A stretch of 64,000 nt of DNA from an uncultured Paracoccaceae bacterium (GTDB taxonomy: Bacteria; Pseudomonadota; Alphaproteobacteria; Rhodobacterales; Rhodobacteraceae): the NCBI GenBank assembly GCA_947502145.1, contig CANMYO010000003.1, positions 248,001 through 312,000 on the forward strand, read 5' to 3'. The notes under the pieces were generated by a model. It was not told where the DNA came from. It did not search any database and saw only the letters and a program-made list of their open reading frames with translations. The position numbers and the translations under genes are program-made. Positions 26,381 through 33,879 of this stretch are shown in pieces (position 1 is the first letter of the stretch; each line of letters begins with the position of its first letter).

Positions 26381-26907
26381 GTGTCGTCTCCGCAATTGGG
26401 CGGCATGGTCTTGAGGACCTGCGCCATTGGATTGTATTTCGGGTGTTGTTGGGTCGTGTTCGATCGGCTCAGCGGGCGTAGCAGCGCCTGTTCCAGCCCG
26501 CTTTTGGGTTTCAGGGCGTAGTCGCTTTTCAAAATCCGCCAACGGCCATCAACCACCTCCAGTATCGAATAGACCGGGTAGGGTTCGATCACCCGCCGAT
26601 CACCGGACAGCAGTTCGGAAATATGCGTCGATCCGATCTGTCGGGGCGTGATGAAATCAGCCGCCGCAATGCGGCGCGCCATATCCGTCACGTTCAGCGC
26701 CAGCAATTGTCCGCACATCAGATCAAACGCATGTTGCAGTTCCGCGTCGGATTCAAAGACCCGTGTCGCCTCAAAGGTTTCGACCCGGTAGGGCAGGTGA
26801 AAGGCCGTGCGAAAACAGGCGAAATTGCCAGACATCAACGCCGCACCGGTCCTGTCCAGCAGGGCTTTGGCAATCTCGCTTGCGTCCTGATCGGCGGCCT
26901 GGTCCAT
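26377..26907 (-). CDS. SnoaL/NTF2-like protein of unknown function
   Basis: A 176-residue protein. ALMSGNFACFRTAFHLPYRVETFEATRVFE and VYSILEVVDGRWRILKSDYAL show the helix-strand pattern of an NTF2-like fold, with a polar C-terminal tail. There is no signal peptide. It lies 6 bp after the thiolase stop and overlaps the fadJ start (ATGA), so it is physically inside the beta-oxidation operon. NTF2-like proteins bind small hydrophobic ligands or act as scaffolds; a role with the trifunctional complex is inference. Confidence 0.72.
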   Translation of the reverse strand: MDQAADQDASEIAKALLDRTGAALMSGNFACFRTAFHLPYRVETFEATRVFESDAELQHAFDLMCGQLLALNVTDMARRIAAADFITPRQIGSTHISELLSGDRRVIEPYPVYSILEVVDGRWRILKSDYALKPKSGLEQALLRPLSRSNTTQQHPKYNPMAQVLKTMPPNCGDDT

Positions 26908-26913
26908 CCGTGA

Positions 26914-28125
26914 CTAGACCCTTTCAATAATCGTGGCGGCCCCCATGCCAGAGGCGATGCATAGGGTCGCAAGCCCGGTGCCTTTGCCGGTACGCTCCAG
27001 CTCGTCCAGCAGGGTGCCGATGATGATGGCTCCGGTCGCCCCCAGCGGGTGACCCATGGCGATCGAGCCGCCATTCACATTGACAACGCTGTCATCCACG
27101 TCAAAGGCCTGCATGAACCGTAACACGACAGAGGCAAAGGCTTCGTTGACTTCAAACAGGTCAATGTCGCTGATCGCCATGCCACTGTCGGCCATGATCT
27201 TTTCGGTCACCGGCACCGGCCCGGTCAGCATGATGGTCGGATCGGTCCCGATCTTGGCCGTAGCCCTGATCCGGGCGCGCGGCTTGATGCCATGGGCGTC
27301 GCCCCAGTCCTTGTTGGCAATCAGCAGACCCGCCGCGCCGTCCACGATACCGGAAGAATTGCCAGCGTGATGAATATGGTTGATCCGCTCAAGATGCGGA
27401 TATTTCATCAGTGCCACCTTGTCGAAGCCGGGCATGACCTCGCCCATGGCCTGAAATGCGGGGTTCAATGCACCAAGCGCCTGCATATCGGTGCCGGGGC
27501 GCATGTATTCATCATGATCCAGGATCGCCAGCCCGTTCTGGTCGCGCACGGTGACCACGGATTTGTCAAACCGCTTGTCATCCCACGCCGCCTTGGCGCG
27601 GTTCTGACTTTTGACCGCCAGCGCATCGGCGTCATCACGGCTGAACCCGTATTCGGTTGCAATGATGTCGGCGCTGATCCCCTGCGGGACAAAATAGGTC
27701 TCCATCGCAAGGCTCGGGTCCACGGCGATGGCCGCGCCATCGCTGCCCATCGCCACCCGGCCCATCATTTCCACGCCGCCCGCGATATAGGCCTGCCCGG
27801 CACCGCCCTTGACCTGATTGGCCGCCAGATTGACCGCCTCCATGCCCGAGGCACAAAAGCGGTTGATCGCCAGACCCGGAATGCTCTCGTCCAGATCAGA
27901 GGCCAGAACCGCCGTGCGCGCCAGACAGCCGCCCTGTTCCCCGACCTGAGTCACATTGCCCCAGATCACATCCTCAACCGCATGGCCTTCCAGCCCGTTG
28001 CGGTCTTTCAGGGCGTTCAGCACCCCCGCCGACAGGCGCGCGCTGGTGACTTCATGCAGGCTGCCGTCCTTGCGGCCCTTACCGCGCGGTGTGCGCACGG
28101 CGTCATAGATATAGGCTTCGGTCAT
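26914..28125 (-). CDS. fadA: Acetyl-CoA C-acyltransferase (beta-oxidation thiolase)
   Basis: Predicted 403 residues, starting at the ATG preceded by AAGGAGAGACAC; five extra in-frame codons upstream lack a ribosome site. The thiolase active-site cysteine is in NRFCASGMEAV near residue 89, with the His of NVNGGSIAMGHPLGATGA and the second Cys of LATLCIASGMGAA. It cleaves 3-ketoacyl-CoA to acetyl-CoA. The co-transcribed fadJ argues for a fatty-acid oxidation role over a biosynthetic acetoacetyl-CoA thiolase. Confidence 0.92.
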   Translation of the reverse strand: MTEAYIYDAVRTPRGKGRKDGSLHEVTSARLSAGVLNALKDRNGLEGHAVEDVIWGNVTQVGEQGGCLARTAVLASDLDESIPGLAINRFCASGMEAVNLAANQVKGGAGQAYIAGGVEMMGRVAMGSDGAAIAVDPSLAMETYFVPQGISADIIATEYGFSRDDADALAVKSQNRAKAAWDDKRFDKSVVTVRDQNGLAILDHDEYMRPGTDMQALGALNPAFQAMGEVMPGFDKVALMKYPHLERINHIHHAGNSSGIVDGAAGLLIANKDWGDAHGIKPRARIRATAKIGTDPTIMLTGPVPVTEKIMADSGMAISDIDLFEVNEAFASVVLRFMQAFDVDDSVVNVNGGSIAMGHPLGATGAIIIGTLLDELERTGKGTGLATLCIASGMGAATIIERV

Positions 28126-28136
28126 GTGTCTCTCCT

Positions 28137-28769
28137 TCACGCGGCGGCAGGATATGCGCGCGGCATCAGATCATAGGGGTGTTTCCAGCCGGGAACGGCG
28201 GCAATATTGTCCAGCCAGCGGCTGATATGGGGCAGGGCGTCGCGATCAAACCCGAACGGCTCGGGATAATACAGGTAACTACAGCACGACAGATCGGCAT
28301 TGGTCAGACTGTCGCCGACAATCCAGTCCCGCCCCGCAAGATGGGTGTCCAGCACCGCATAGGCGGCCTTCAGGCGGCCCTGATGAAAGGCGATAACCTC
28401 TGCGGGGCGCTTGTCCTCGGCCAGGAAATTCATCAGGAACCGGGTCATGCCCGCAACCGAGGACAGCTTGTGATTGTCCCAAAGGACCCAGCGCAGCACC
28501 TCATATCTGGCGGCCTTGGGGCCACCAAACAGCCCTGTCTTATCCGTGATATACTGCTGGATGGCACCGGATTGGCTCAGCCGCATGTCGCCGTCCACCA
28601 GCACAGGCGCCTCGCCCATGGGATTGTCCGCGCGCCACGCCGGGCTGCGGGCCTCACCGTTGAAAAAATCCACCTTCACAGGTGCCCAATCCAGCCCGGC
28701 CAATTCCAGCGCCAATGCCGCCTTGTAGCTGTTTCCGCTTTCGCCAAAGCAGTGCAATCGCAGCGTCAT
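28137..28769 (-). CDS. Glutathione S-transferase-family protein
   Basis: A 210-residue GST. The N-terminal thioredoxin-like domain runs from LRLHCFGESGNSYKAALAL with NPMGEAPVLVDGD (cis-Pro) and LSQSGAIQQYI (glutathione-binding). The all-helical C-terminal domain carries WIVGDSLTNADLSC, the N-capping and hydrophobic-staple region. It lies between a secreted protein (4-bp overlap) and the thiolase (11-bp gap) in the beta-oxidation operon. It may detoxify reactive enoyl or aldehyde products; substrate unknown. Confidence 0.88.
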   Translation of the reverse strand: MTLRLHCFGESGNSYKAALALELAGLDWAPVKVDFFNGEARSPAWRADNPMGEAPVLVDGDMRLSQSGAIQQYITDKTGLFGGPKAARYEVLRWVLWDNHKLSSVAGMTRFLMNFLAEDKRPAEVIAFHQGRLKAAYAVLDTHLAGRDWIVGDSLTNADLSCCSYLYYPEPFGFDRDALPHISRWLDNIAAVPGWKHPYDLMPRAYPAAA

Positions 28770-29467
28770 GGGCGCGCCCCTTCAATGTCGGTGATGTTCA
28801 GCCGTGTCTCAAGGTTCAAAAACCCGCGCTCCAGCGCATAGTTCAACGTGACCGGGCACCATTTGTCGGCGCAGGGGCGGTCCCATTCCAGATAATCCAA
28901 CAGTTGCGCATCCATGGCCCGTGACGGCGTGGCGCGGACCATGGCGAATTCGTAAGGCAGCCAATGCACAAGAAATCCGGCCATGCCAGCCTGCCGATCG
29001 GTTGCGGGCGGTGCGACCTGCTGCCATTCGATGCGACAGGTCATTCCGCGCGGCGAAGGGGCGATACGCAACGTCGGGTGGCCCATCGCCGCGTCCAGAT
29101 CAATATCGCCGGTGGGCGACAACAGCATCGCGCCGGGCTCTCCGGTTGGCGCCGTGCCCATCAGATAGGCAAGGTCTTCGTAGGCGGTAAAGCCCGGCGG
29201 CATCACATCGACCAGAGCAGCGCCGCGTTCCAGCCCCAAACAGGTGTTGCGGAACATCCGGCTGATCATCACCAGACCCAACTCATGCGGGGCCGGGGCG
29301 GCAGGCGTGCCAAACCGGTCCGCGGTCAGATCGTCATAGCCCTGCAGCGACGCAAAGATTGCGACCGCGCGCGGCGCACTACCTGGCGGCGGCAGCGCAT
29401 CGCCTTGCGCCAGAGCAGGCGCGACAGGGGCCAAAAGGGCCGCAGATATCAGGGCCAGGGCCTTCAT
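28766..29467 (-). CDS. Secreted protein of unknown function
   Basis: A 233-residue product with an N-terminal signal peptide (MKALALISAALLAPVAPALA, cleavage before QG). The mature part has four cysteines (NTCLG, MTCRIE, RPCADKWCP) that could form disulfides, and no recognised domain. It overlaps the small upstream gene and the GST gene by 4 bp on each side. An exported protein inside a fatty-acid oxidation operon is unusual; it may help with uptake or envelope handling of a lipid substrate, but nothing in the sequence proves this. Confidence 0.7.
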   Translation of the reverse strand: MKALALISAALLAPVAPALAQGDALPPPGSAPRAVAIFASLQGYDDLTADRFGTPAAPAPHELGLVMISRMFRNTCLGLERGAALVDVMPPGFTAYEDLAYLMGTAPTGEPGAMLLSPTGDIDLDAAMGHPTLRIAPSPRGMTCRIEWQQVAPPATDRQAGMAGFLVHWLPYEFAMVRATPSRAMDAQLLDYLEWDRPCADKWCPVTLNYALERGFLNLETRLNITDIEGARP

Positions 29468-29676
29468 TTCTTCCGGTCTGCCAGTTCTGTGTTAAAAATC
29501 CGTAGCCGATGCCCAAATGTGTCGTCGTCAATCACGCTGTCAAAGTTTTCAAACAGGAATGACAGCGCCTCGCCCTCGTCCAGTTGCGATTCCTTTGCGA
29601 ACCGCTTCAGGCGGCGATAGCCATCTTCGGTCATGGCAACGGGAAAGCGGCGGGTCAGGCGTAGTCTTTTGGGCAA
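29464..29676 (-). CDS. Small basic protein, possible ribbon-helix-helix fold (70 aa)
   Basis: The sequence begins with a basic strand-like segment (RLRLTRRFPVAM) followed by two likely helices (DGYRRLKRFAKESQ and DEGEALSFLFENF), the order of a ribbon-helix-helix DNA-binding protein, then an acidic segment and a short basic tail. The start is ATG at 29676, 51 bp after the acyl-CoA dehydrogenase stop, and its stop overlaps the next start. Assignment to RHH is by pattern only. If correct, the operon has a second, internal regulator. Confidence 0.62.
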   Translation of the reverse strand: MPKRLRLTRRFPVAMTEDGYRRLKRFAKESQLDEGEALSFLFENFDSVIDDDTFGHRLRIFNTELADRKK

Positions 29677-29727
29677 TGGGGCACTCCTTTGGCTGCGAGT
29701 GTAGGGCGGGGCGCACCCCGCCGCACC

Positions 29728-31506
29728 TCAAAAATGCGCAGCTTGCAGCGCCATCACGGGATCGGCACCTGTGTTGATCCGGGCCAGATGCATCGCCGTC
29801 GCGGGCAGCTGACGCGCCATGTAATATTGCCCCGTCGCGATCTTGGTCTGGTAGAATTCGACATCCGCAGCGCCGGCCTCGATCGCCTCCATCGCGGCCT
29901 TGCCCATGCGTGCCCACATCAGGCCCAGACAGACATGGCCCATCATGTGCATGAAGTCATACGACCCGGCCAATGCGTGATTGGGGTTTTTCATGCCATG
30001 CTGCATGAAATACATTCCCGCAGCCTGCAGATCCTTTGATGCGGCTTTTAGCGGATCAAGGAAATCGGCCTTCAGCGCTGCGTTGTCTTCGTTGTCCTTG
30101 ATAAAGCCTTTCACCATCTCAAAGAAGGCCATGACGTGCTTGCCGCCGTCCTGGCCCAGCTTGCGTCCGACAAGGTCAAGCGCCTGCACCCCGTTGGCAC
30201 CCTCGTAGATCATCGCGATCCGGGCATCGCGGGCAAACTGCGACATGCCCCATTCCTCGATATAGCCGTGGCCGCCATAGACCTGCTGGGCTGCAACTGC
30301 GCTGTCAAAGCCCTTGTCGGTCAGGAACCCCTTGATTACGGGCGTCATCAGCGAAATCAGGCCGTCGGCGTCTTCGTTGTTGTTGCGCACGGCGCGGTCA
30401 ATCAGACTGGCACCCCAGTAGGTAAAGGCCCGCGCCCCTTCGACAAATGACTTCTGATCCATCAGGTTGCGGCGAATATCGGGATGCACGATCAGCGGAT
30501 CGGCAGGGCCGTCGGGGTTTTCATCGCCAGTGACGGCGCGCCCCTGCAGGCGGTCCTTGGCATAGGCGACTGCGTTCTGATAGGCGGCCTCTGCCTGGGC
30601 ATAGCCCTGCAGCCCCACGCCCAGCCGGGCCTCGTTCATCATCACGAACATCGACCGCATGCCCTTGTGCATCTCGCCAACAAGATAGCCCTTGGCCCCG
30701 TCATAGTTCATCACGCAGGTGACATTGCCGTGGATGCCCATCTTTTCCTCGATGCTGCCCACCGCAACGCCGTTGCGCGCGCCAAGGCTGCCATCTTCGT
30801 TGACCAGGAACTTTGGCACGATGAACAGCGATACACCCTTGATGCCCTCAGGGCCGCCGGGGATCTTGGCCAACACCAGGTGGATGATGTTGTCGGCCAT
30901 GTCGTGTTCACCGGCCGAGATAAAGATCTTCTGACCGGTGATCGCATAAGATCCGTCATCCTGCGGTTCCGCCTTGGTGCGCATCAACCCCAGATCGGTG
31001 CCGCAATGCGGCTCTGTCAGGTTCATCGTGCCGGTCCATTCGCAACTGGCCATCTTGGGCAGATACATCGCCTTTTGCGCGTCAGACCCATGTTCACGCA
31101 GCGCCGAATAGGCCGCATGGGTCAGGCCGGGATACATCTGCAACGCCATATTGGCCGAGACCAGCAGCTCTTGCGCGGCGGTATGCATCAGATAGGGCAA
31201 CCCCTGACCGCCGTGATCCTCGTCACAATCCATCGCCGTCCAGCCACCGTCCTTGAGCTGCTGAAACGCCTCTTTGAACCCGTCCGGGGTGCGGACCACA
31301 CCGTTTTCCAGCGTGCAGCCCTGGGTGTCGCCCACCACGTTCAGCGGGGCCAGCACTTCAGAGGCCACCTTGCCAGCCTCTTCCAGTACCGCACCGGTGA
31401 AATCCCGGTCCAGATCGGCGAAACCGGGAATATCCTGTTCGCTGACCTTCAGCAGATCATGCAGTACAAACTGAAGGTCTTTGATCGGCGCGGTGTAGCT
31501 GGGCAT
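29728..31506 (-). CDS. Acyl-CoA dehydrogenase, large (about 590 aa) subfamily
   Basis: A 592-residue FAD enzyme with the extra C-terminal helical domain of the long ACAD subfamily. Seen are [15 protein letters not shown] (FAD/substrate loop), [15 protein letters not shown], and [22 protein letters not shown] carrying the catalytic glutamate, then a C-terminal domain ending [23 protein letters not shown] precedes the ATG. It performs the first, dehydrogenation step of beta-oxidation. The same subfamily includes DmdC (methylmercaptopropionyl-CoA dehydrogenase); context with fadA/fadJ favours general fatty-acid oxidation. It is 30 bp after the MerR gene. Confidence 0.9.
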   Translation of the reverse strand: MPSYTAPIKDLQFVLHDLLKVSEQDIPGFADLDRDFTGAVLEEAGKVASEVLAPLNVVGDTQGCTLENGVVRTPDGFKEAFQQLKDGGWTAMDCDEDHGGQGLPYLMHTAAQELLVSANMALQMYPGLTHAAYSALREHGSDAQKAMYLPKMASCEWTGTMNLTEPHCGTDLGLMRTKAEPQDDGSYAITGQKIFISAGEHDMADNIIHLVLAKIPGGPEGIKGVSLFIVPKFLVNEDGSLGARNGVAVGSIEEKMGIHGNVTCVMNYDGAKGYLVGEMHKGMRSMFVMMNEARLGVGLQGYAQAEAAYQNAVAYAKDRLQGRAVTGDENPDGPADPLIVHPDIRRNLMDQKSFVEGARAFTYWGASLIDRAVRNNNEDADGLISLMTPVIKGFLTDKGFDSAVAAQQVYGGHGYIEEWGMSQFARDARIAMIYEGANGVQALDLVGRKLGQDGGKHVMAFFEMVKGFIKDNEDNAALKADFLDPLKAASKDLQAAGMYFMQHGMKNPNHALAGSYDFMHMMGHVCLGLMWARMGKAAMEAIEAGAADVEFYQTKIATGQYYMARQLPATAMHLARINTGADPVMALQAAHF

Positions 31507-31536
31507 TGGGAGGTCCTTTGGGTGGGGCAGCGGCGA

Positions 31537-31938
31537 TCAGGCCGCTGCGTTCTTGTTTTTGGCCAGTTCGGCCAGTTTTGCGGCACCCCATTCCATTTGG
31601 CCTTTCAGCTCAGCAATCGCCGTTTCAAGTTCGGCTTTCTGGGCTTCCATTTCCGCCAGATGGGTCTGGGCAAGTTCGTAGGATTTGCTCAGCTGGGCCA
31701 GCTGACCATCTTCCATGTGGTACAGGTCTAGCAGCTGCCGGATCTCTTCAAGGCTGAATCCAAAGCGTTTGCCGCGCAGGATCAGCTTGAGCCGGGCACG
31801 GTCGCGCCGGGTAAACAGGCGCTTTTGTCCCTCGCGGATCGGGAACAGCAATTCTTTGGCTTCGTAAAACCGCAGGGTGCGCGGCGTCACATCAAATGCG
31901 TCGCACATTTCGCGGATGCTCATCGTTTCGGTCGTCAT
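31537..31938 (-). CDS. MerR-family transcriptional regulator (LiuR-like), first gene of the beta-oxidation operon
   Basis: Predicted 133 residues from the ATG at 31938 (TTGGAAAAG upstream; an ATG 15 bases earlier has no good site). The N-terminal winged helix MSIREMCDAFDVTPRTLRFYEAKELL and FTRRDRARLKLILRGKRFGFSLEEI is followed by a coiled coil (QLAQLSKSYELAQTHLAEMEAQKAELETAI). It lacks a metal-binding Cys loop. Related MerR proteins (LiuR type) control branched-chain amino acid and fatty-acid degradation. A perfect TTACGT-N2-ACGTAA site is 76 bp upstream, suggesting autoregulation of the whole operon. Confidence 0.88.
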   Translation of the reverse strand: MTTETMSIREMCDAFDVTPRTLRFYEAKELLFPIREGQKRLFTRRDRARLKLILRGKRFGFSLEEIRQLLDLYHMEDGQLAQLSKSYELAQTHLAEMEAQKAELETAIAELKGQMEWGAAKLAELAKNKNAAA

Positions 31939-32013
31939 ATCTTTTCCAATCATCCCGTGTGTGATGCACGGCAGATGCGAGGGTTGCGCCCACCATACAA
32001 GCTTTCTTGACCC

Positions 32014-32027
32014 TTACGTAAACGTAA
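32014..32027. promoter_or_regulatory. MerR/LiuR-like operator TTACGT-AA-ACGTAA
   Basis: A perfect 6-bp-arm inverted repeat with a 2-bp spacer, 76 bp upstream of the first merR start. The shape matches operators described for LiuR-type MerR regulators of acyl-CoA catabolism. A TTGACC hexamer abuts it on the plus strand; promoter direction cannot be settled by eye. Confidence 0.65.
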
Positions 32028-32044
32028 CGCCACGTCACAAATGC

Positions 32045-32061
32045 CCTGACGAAAGGTCAGG
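32045..32061. other. Hairpin CCTGAC-N5-GTCAGG near the MerR operator
   Basis: Perfect 6-bp arms and a 5-base loop 17 bp from the operator. No T-run follows on either strand, so it is not a standard terminator. It may be a second protein-binding site. Confidence 0.4.
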
Positions 32062-32397
32062 AAAGATCATGCCCGTTTGGCGCAATTTTCTAAGAGGGAA
32101 AAACCGGGACAATTCCCCATAATAGGCGAAAAATAAGGGACCAAAGCGCTTGGAGTCTTTGCGGCGCGGGCCGAGAACTTATCATATGTTAACTTTTCTG
32201 TGCCGCTCGTCGGGGCACGGGATCACCGGGTTGTCAATGGCGGTGATGTCTCCGAACCGGTCGCGGCGGGCCTCGGGCTGTCCGCTGACCGCCGGGCGAA
32301 TCCGCGCAGCCTGCCGGGTTGTGATCGGGGCGGTCGGGGTTAACTGGGGGCTGGCGCGGATGACAGGATCCCGCGCGGGACCCGGAGGTCGGGCGGG

Positions 32398-32766
32398 CTA
32401 TCCCAGCGTCTTGGCCGTCTCATCGCGCAGCTTTTTCAGCGCGGCCATGGTGTCGTCCAGCTGGCGGCGTTGCTCGGCCAGTTCTTCCATCTGCTGATCG
32501 GCCAGCGCAATCCATTGCTGCATCTGCGCCTCGGTGCCTTCATGTTCGTAGATCTGCAGCCACTGTCGGATGTCCTCCAGCGAAAATCCGAACCGCCGTC
32601 CCCGCAGGATCAGCGTCATCCGGGCAATTTCGCGCGGGCCGTAAAACCGCGAGCGCCCTTCCTTGTCGGGCGTCAGCAATTCGATGTATTCGTAGTAGCG
32701 TAACGTGCGCGGCGTCACGTCGAACTTGGCGCACATCTCTTTGAACGTCAGTCGCGGGTCAGCCAT
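32398..32766 (-). CDS. Second MerR-family transcriptional regulator
   Basis: Predicted 122 residues; AAGGAGG lies six bases before the ATG at 32766, a near-ideal ribosome site that excludes longer starts. Winged-helix DNA-binding segment LTFKEMCAKFDVTPRTLRYYEYIELL, then RMTLILRGRRFGFSLEDIRQWL and a C-terminal coiled coil (QQWIALADQQMEELAEQRRQLDDTMAAL). It is clearly paralogous to the MerR protein encoded about 460 bp downstream. It is monocistronic and divergent from the thioesterase genes, so it may control those or the beta-oxidation operon. Confidence 0.87.
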   Translation of the reverse strand: MADPRLTFKEMCAKFDVTPRTLRYYEYIELLTPDKEGRSRFYGPREIARMTLILRGRRFGFSLEDIRQWLQIYEHEGTEAQMQQWIALADQQMEELAEQRRQLDDTMAALKKLRDETAKTLG

Positions 32767-32938
32767 CGACACCTCCTTGGTGTTGAACGTAGCGAAGCGG
32801 CAATCGCAGGGCAACGGCAGAGCGCAGGGATGTGCGAAACCTTTCCGATTGCGGGCACCCCGGTGACGGTGATGTCTTTTGGGGTTGCGATGATCGCCCC
32901 ACATGGCAAAGTCTGCGGTATCAAAAAGGAACCTCCCG

Positions 32939-33388
32939 ATGTCTGATCCGACTGACGCCGACCGGCTGGCCCAACGCAATGCAAATACGCTGGCCTTCAT
33001 GCGGGAACTGCCCCACGCCAAGGCGCTGGGCATGGAGGTGACCGAGGCCGCGGATGGCCGCGCGGTGACGCAGATGGATTATGATCCGCGCTTTATCGGT
33101 GATCCCGAAACCGGCGTGATCCACGGCGGGGCGGTCTCGGCGCTGATGGATACCTGCTGCGGGGCGGCGGTGATGTCGCACCCGGACAATCCCGGCACCA
33201 CGGCGACGCTGGATTTGCGGATCGACTACATGCGACCGGCCAAACCGGGCGACCGGATCACCGCCACCGCGACGGTCTATAACATGACCCGCACCGTGGC
33301 CTTTGTGCGCGCCTTTGCAACCGACAAGGACACCGCACGCCCGGTGGCCACCGCCACCGGGGCCTTTACCATCCAGGGGGGCACGTGA
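32939..33388 (+). CDS. PaaI-family hotdog-fold thioesterase
   Basis: Predicted 149 residues. The hotdog motif GVIHGGAVSALMDTCCGAAVM and the strand LDLRIDYMRPAKPGDRITATATV match PaaI/YbdB-type acyl-CoA thioesterases. AAAAGGA precedes the ATG. Its stop overlaps the start of a second thioesterase gene (TGATG). The pair sits divergent from the second MerR gene, suggesting acyl-CoA hydrolysis under the same control; the acyl substrate is unknown. Confidence 0.85.
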   Translation: MSDPTDADRLAQRNANTLAFMRELPHAKALGMEVTEAADGRAVTQMDYDPRFIGDPETGVIHGGAVSALMDTCCGAAVMSHPDNPGTTATLDLRIDYMRPAKPGDRITATATVYNMTRTVAFVRAFATDKDTARPVATATGAFTIQGGT

Positions 33389-33879
33389 TGGCAAGCCAAC
33401 CCGAACCGGTCATGGTGATCAAGCAGCGGCGCGATGCGGCGCTCAACGCGCTGGTCGACGGCATCCCTTACGCGACATTCCTGGGCATCCGGTTTGACCG
33501 CCGCGGGGATGAACTGACAGCGGTGCTGCCCTTTGATCAGGCGTTGATCGGCAACCCGCTCTTGCCGGCGATTCATGGTGGCGTGACGGCGGCATTTCTG
33601 GAAACCACCGCGCTGATCGAACTGCGCTGGGCAGAACTTTGGTCAGCCATGGAATCGGGTGCGGATGTCAGCGCCGCGCCGCGCAGCATGCCCAAGACCA
33701 TCGACTTTACCATCGACTACCTGCGCTCTGGCCTGCCGCGGGATGCCTATGCGCGCGCGCGGGTCAACCGATCAGGGCGGCGCTACGCCTCTGTGCATGT
33801 CGAGGCCTGGCAGGATAATCGCAGACGGCTGTTTGCCCAGGCCACCGGCCACTTTCTGATGCCAAGCCAGGATGGCTGA
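33388..33879 (+). CDS. Second PaaI-like hotdog thioesterase
   Basis: Predicted 163 residues from the ATG at 33388; a GTG one codon earlier is an alternative. LLPAIHGGVTAAFLETTALIEL and TIDFTIDYLRSGLPRDAYARARV give the hotdog fold, with the Asp/Glu-containing helix differing from its upstream neighbour. AGGGGGGC precedes the start. It overlaps the MATE gene by 8 bp. Tandem thioesterases may form a heteromer or have separate chain-length ranges. Confidence 0.82.
   Translation: MASQPEPVMVIKQRRDAALNALVDGIPYATFLGIRFDRRGDELTAVLPFDQALIGNPLLPAIHGGVTAAFLETTALIELRWAELWSAMESGADVSAAPRSMPKTIDFTIDYLRSGLPRDAYARARVNRSGRRYASVHVEAWQDNRRRLFAQATGHFLMPSQDG

Larger units (their letters stand above)
31939..32397. 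other. 459-bp intergenic region upstream of the beta-oxidation operon
   Basis: No credible gene is visible. The region holds the MerR-type operator (32014-32027), a CCTGAC/GTCAGG hairpin and an AT-richer patch around 32090-32200. Its left end must contain the promoter for the merR-acyl-CoA dehydrogenase operon; its right end follows the stop of the second merR gene. Confidence 0.6.

Noticed and set aside
29728-31506. Naming the acyl-CoA dehydrogenase DmdC (DMSP degradation)
   Set aside because: The subfamily is shared, but the neighbours are fadA/fadJ and no dmd genes are nearby; general beta-oxidation is the safer call.
30484-31731. 415-codon plus-strand frame opposite the acyl-CoA dehydrogenase and merR
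   Set aside because: Shadow frame; the minus-strand genes carry intact catalytic and DNA-binding motifs.
32045-32061. CCTGAC/GTCAGG hairpin as a terminator of the second merR gene
   Set aside because: It is more than 330 bp beyond that gene's stop and has no T-run; kept only as an unassigned hairpin.
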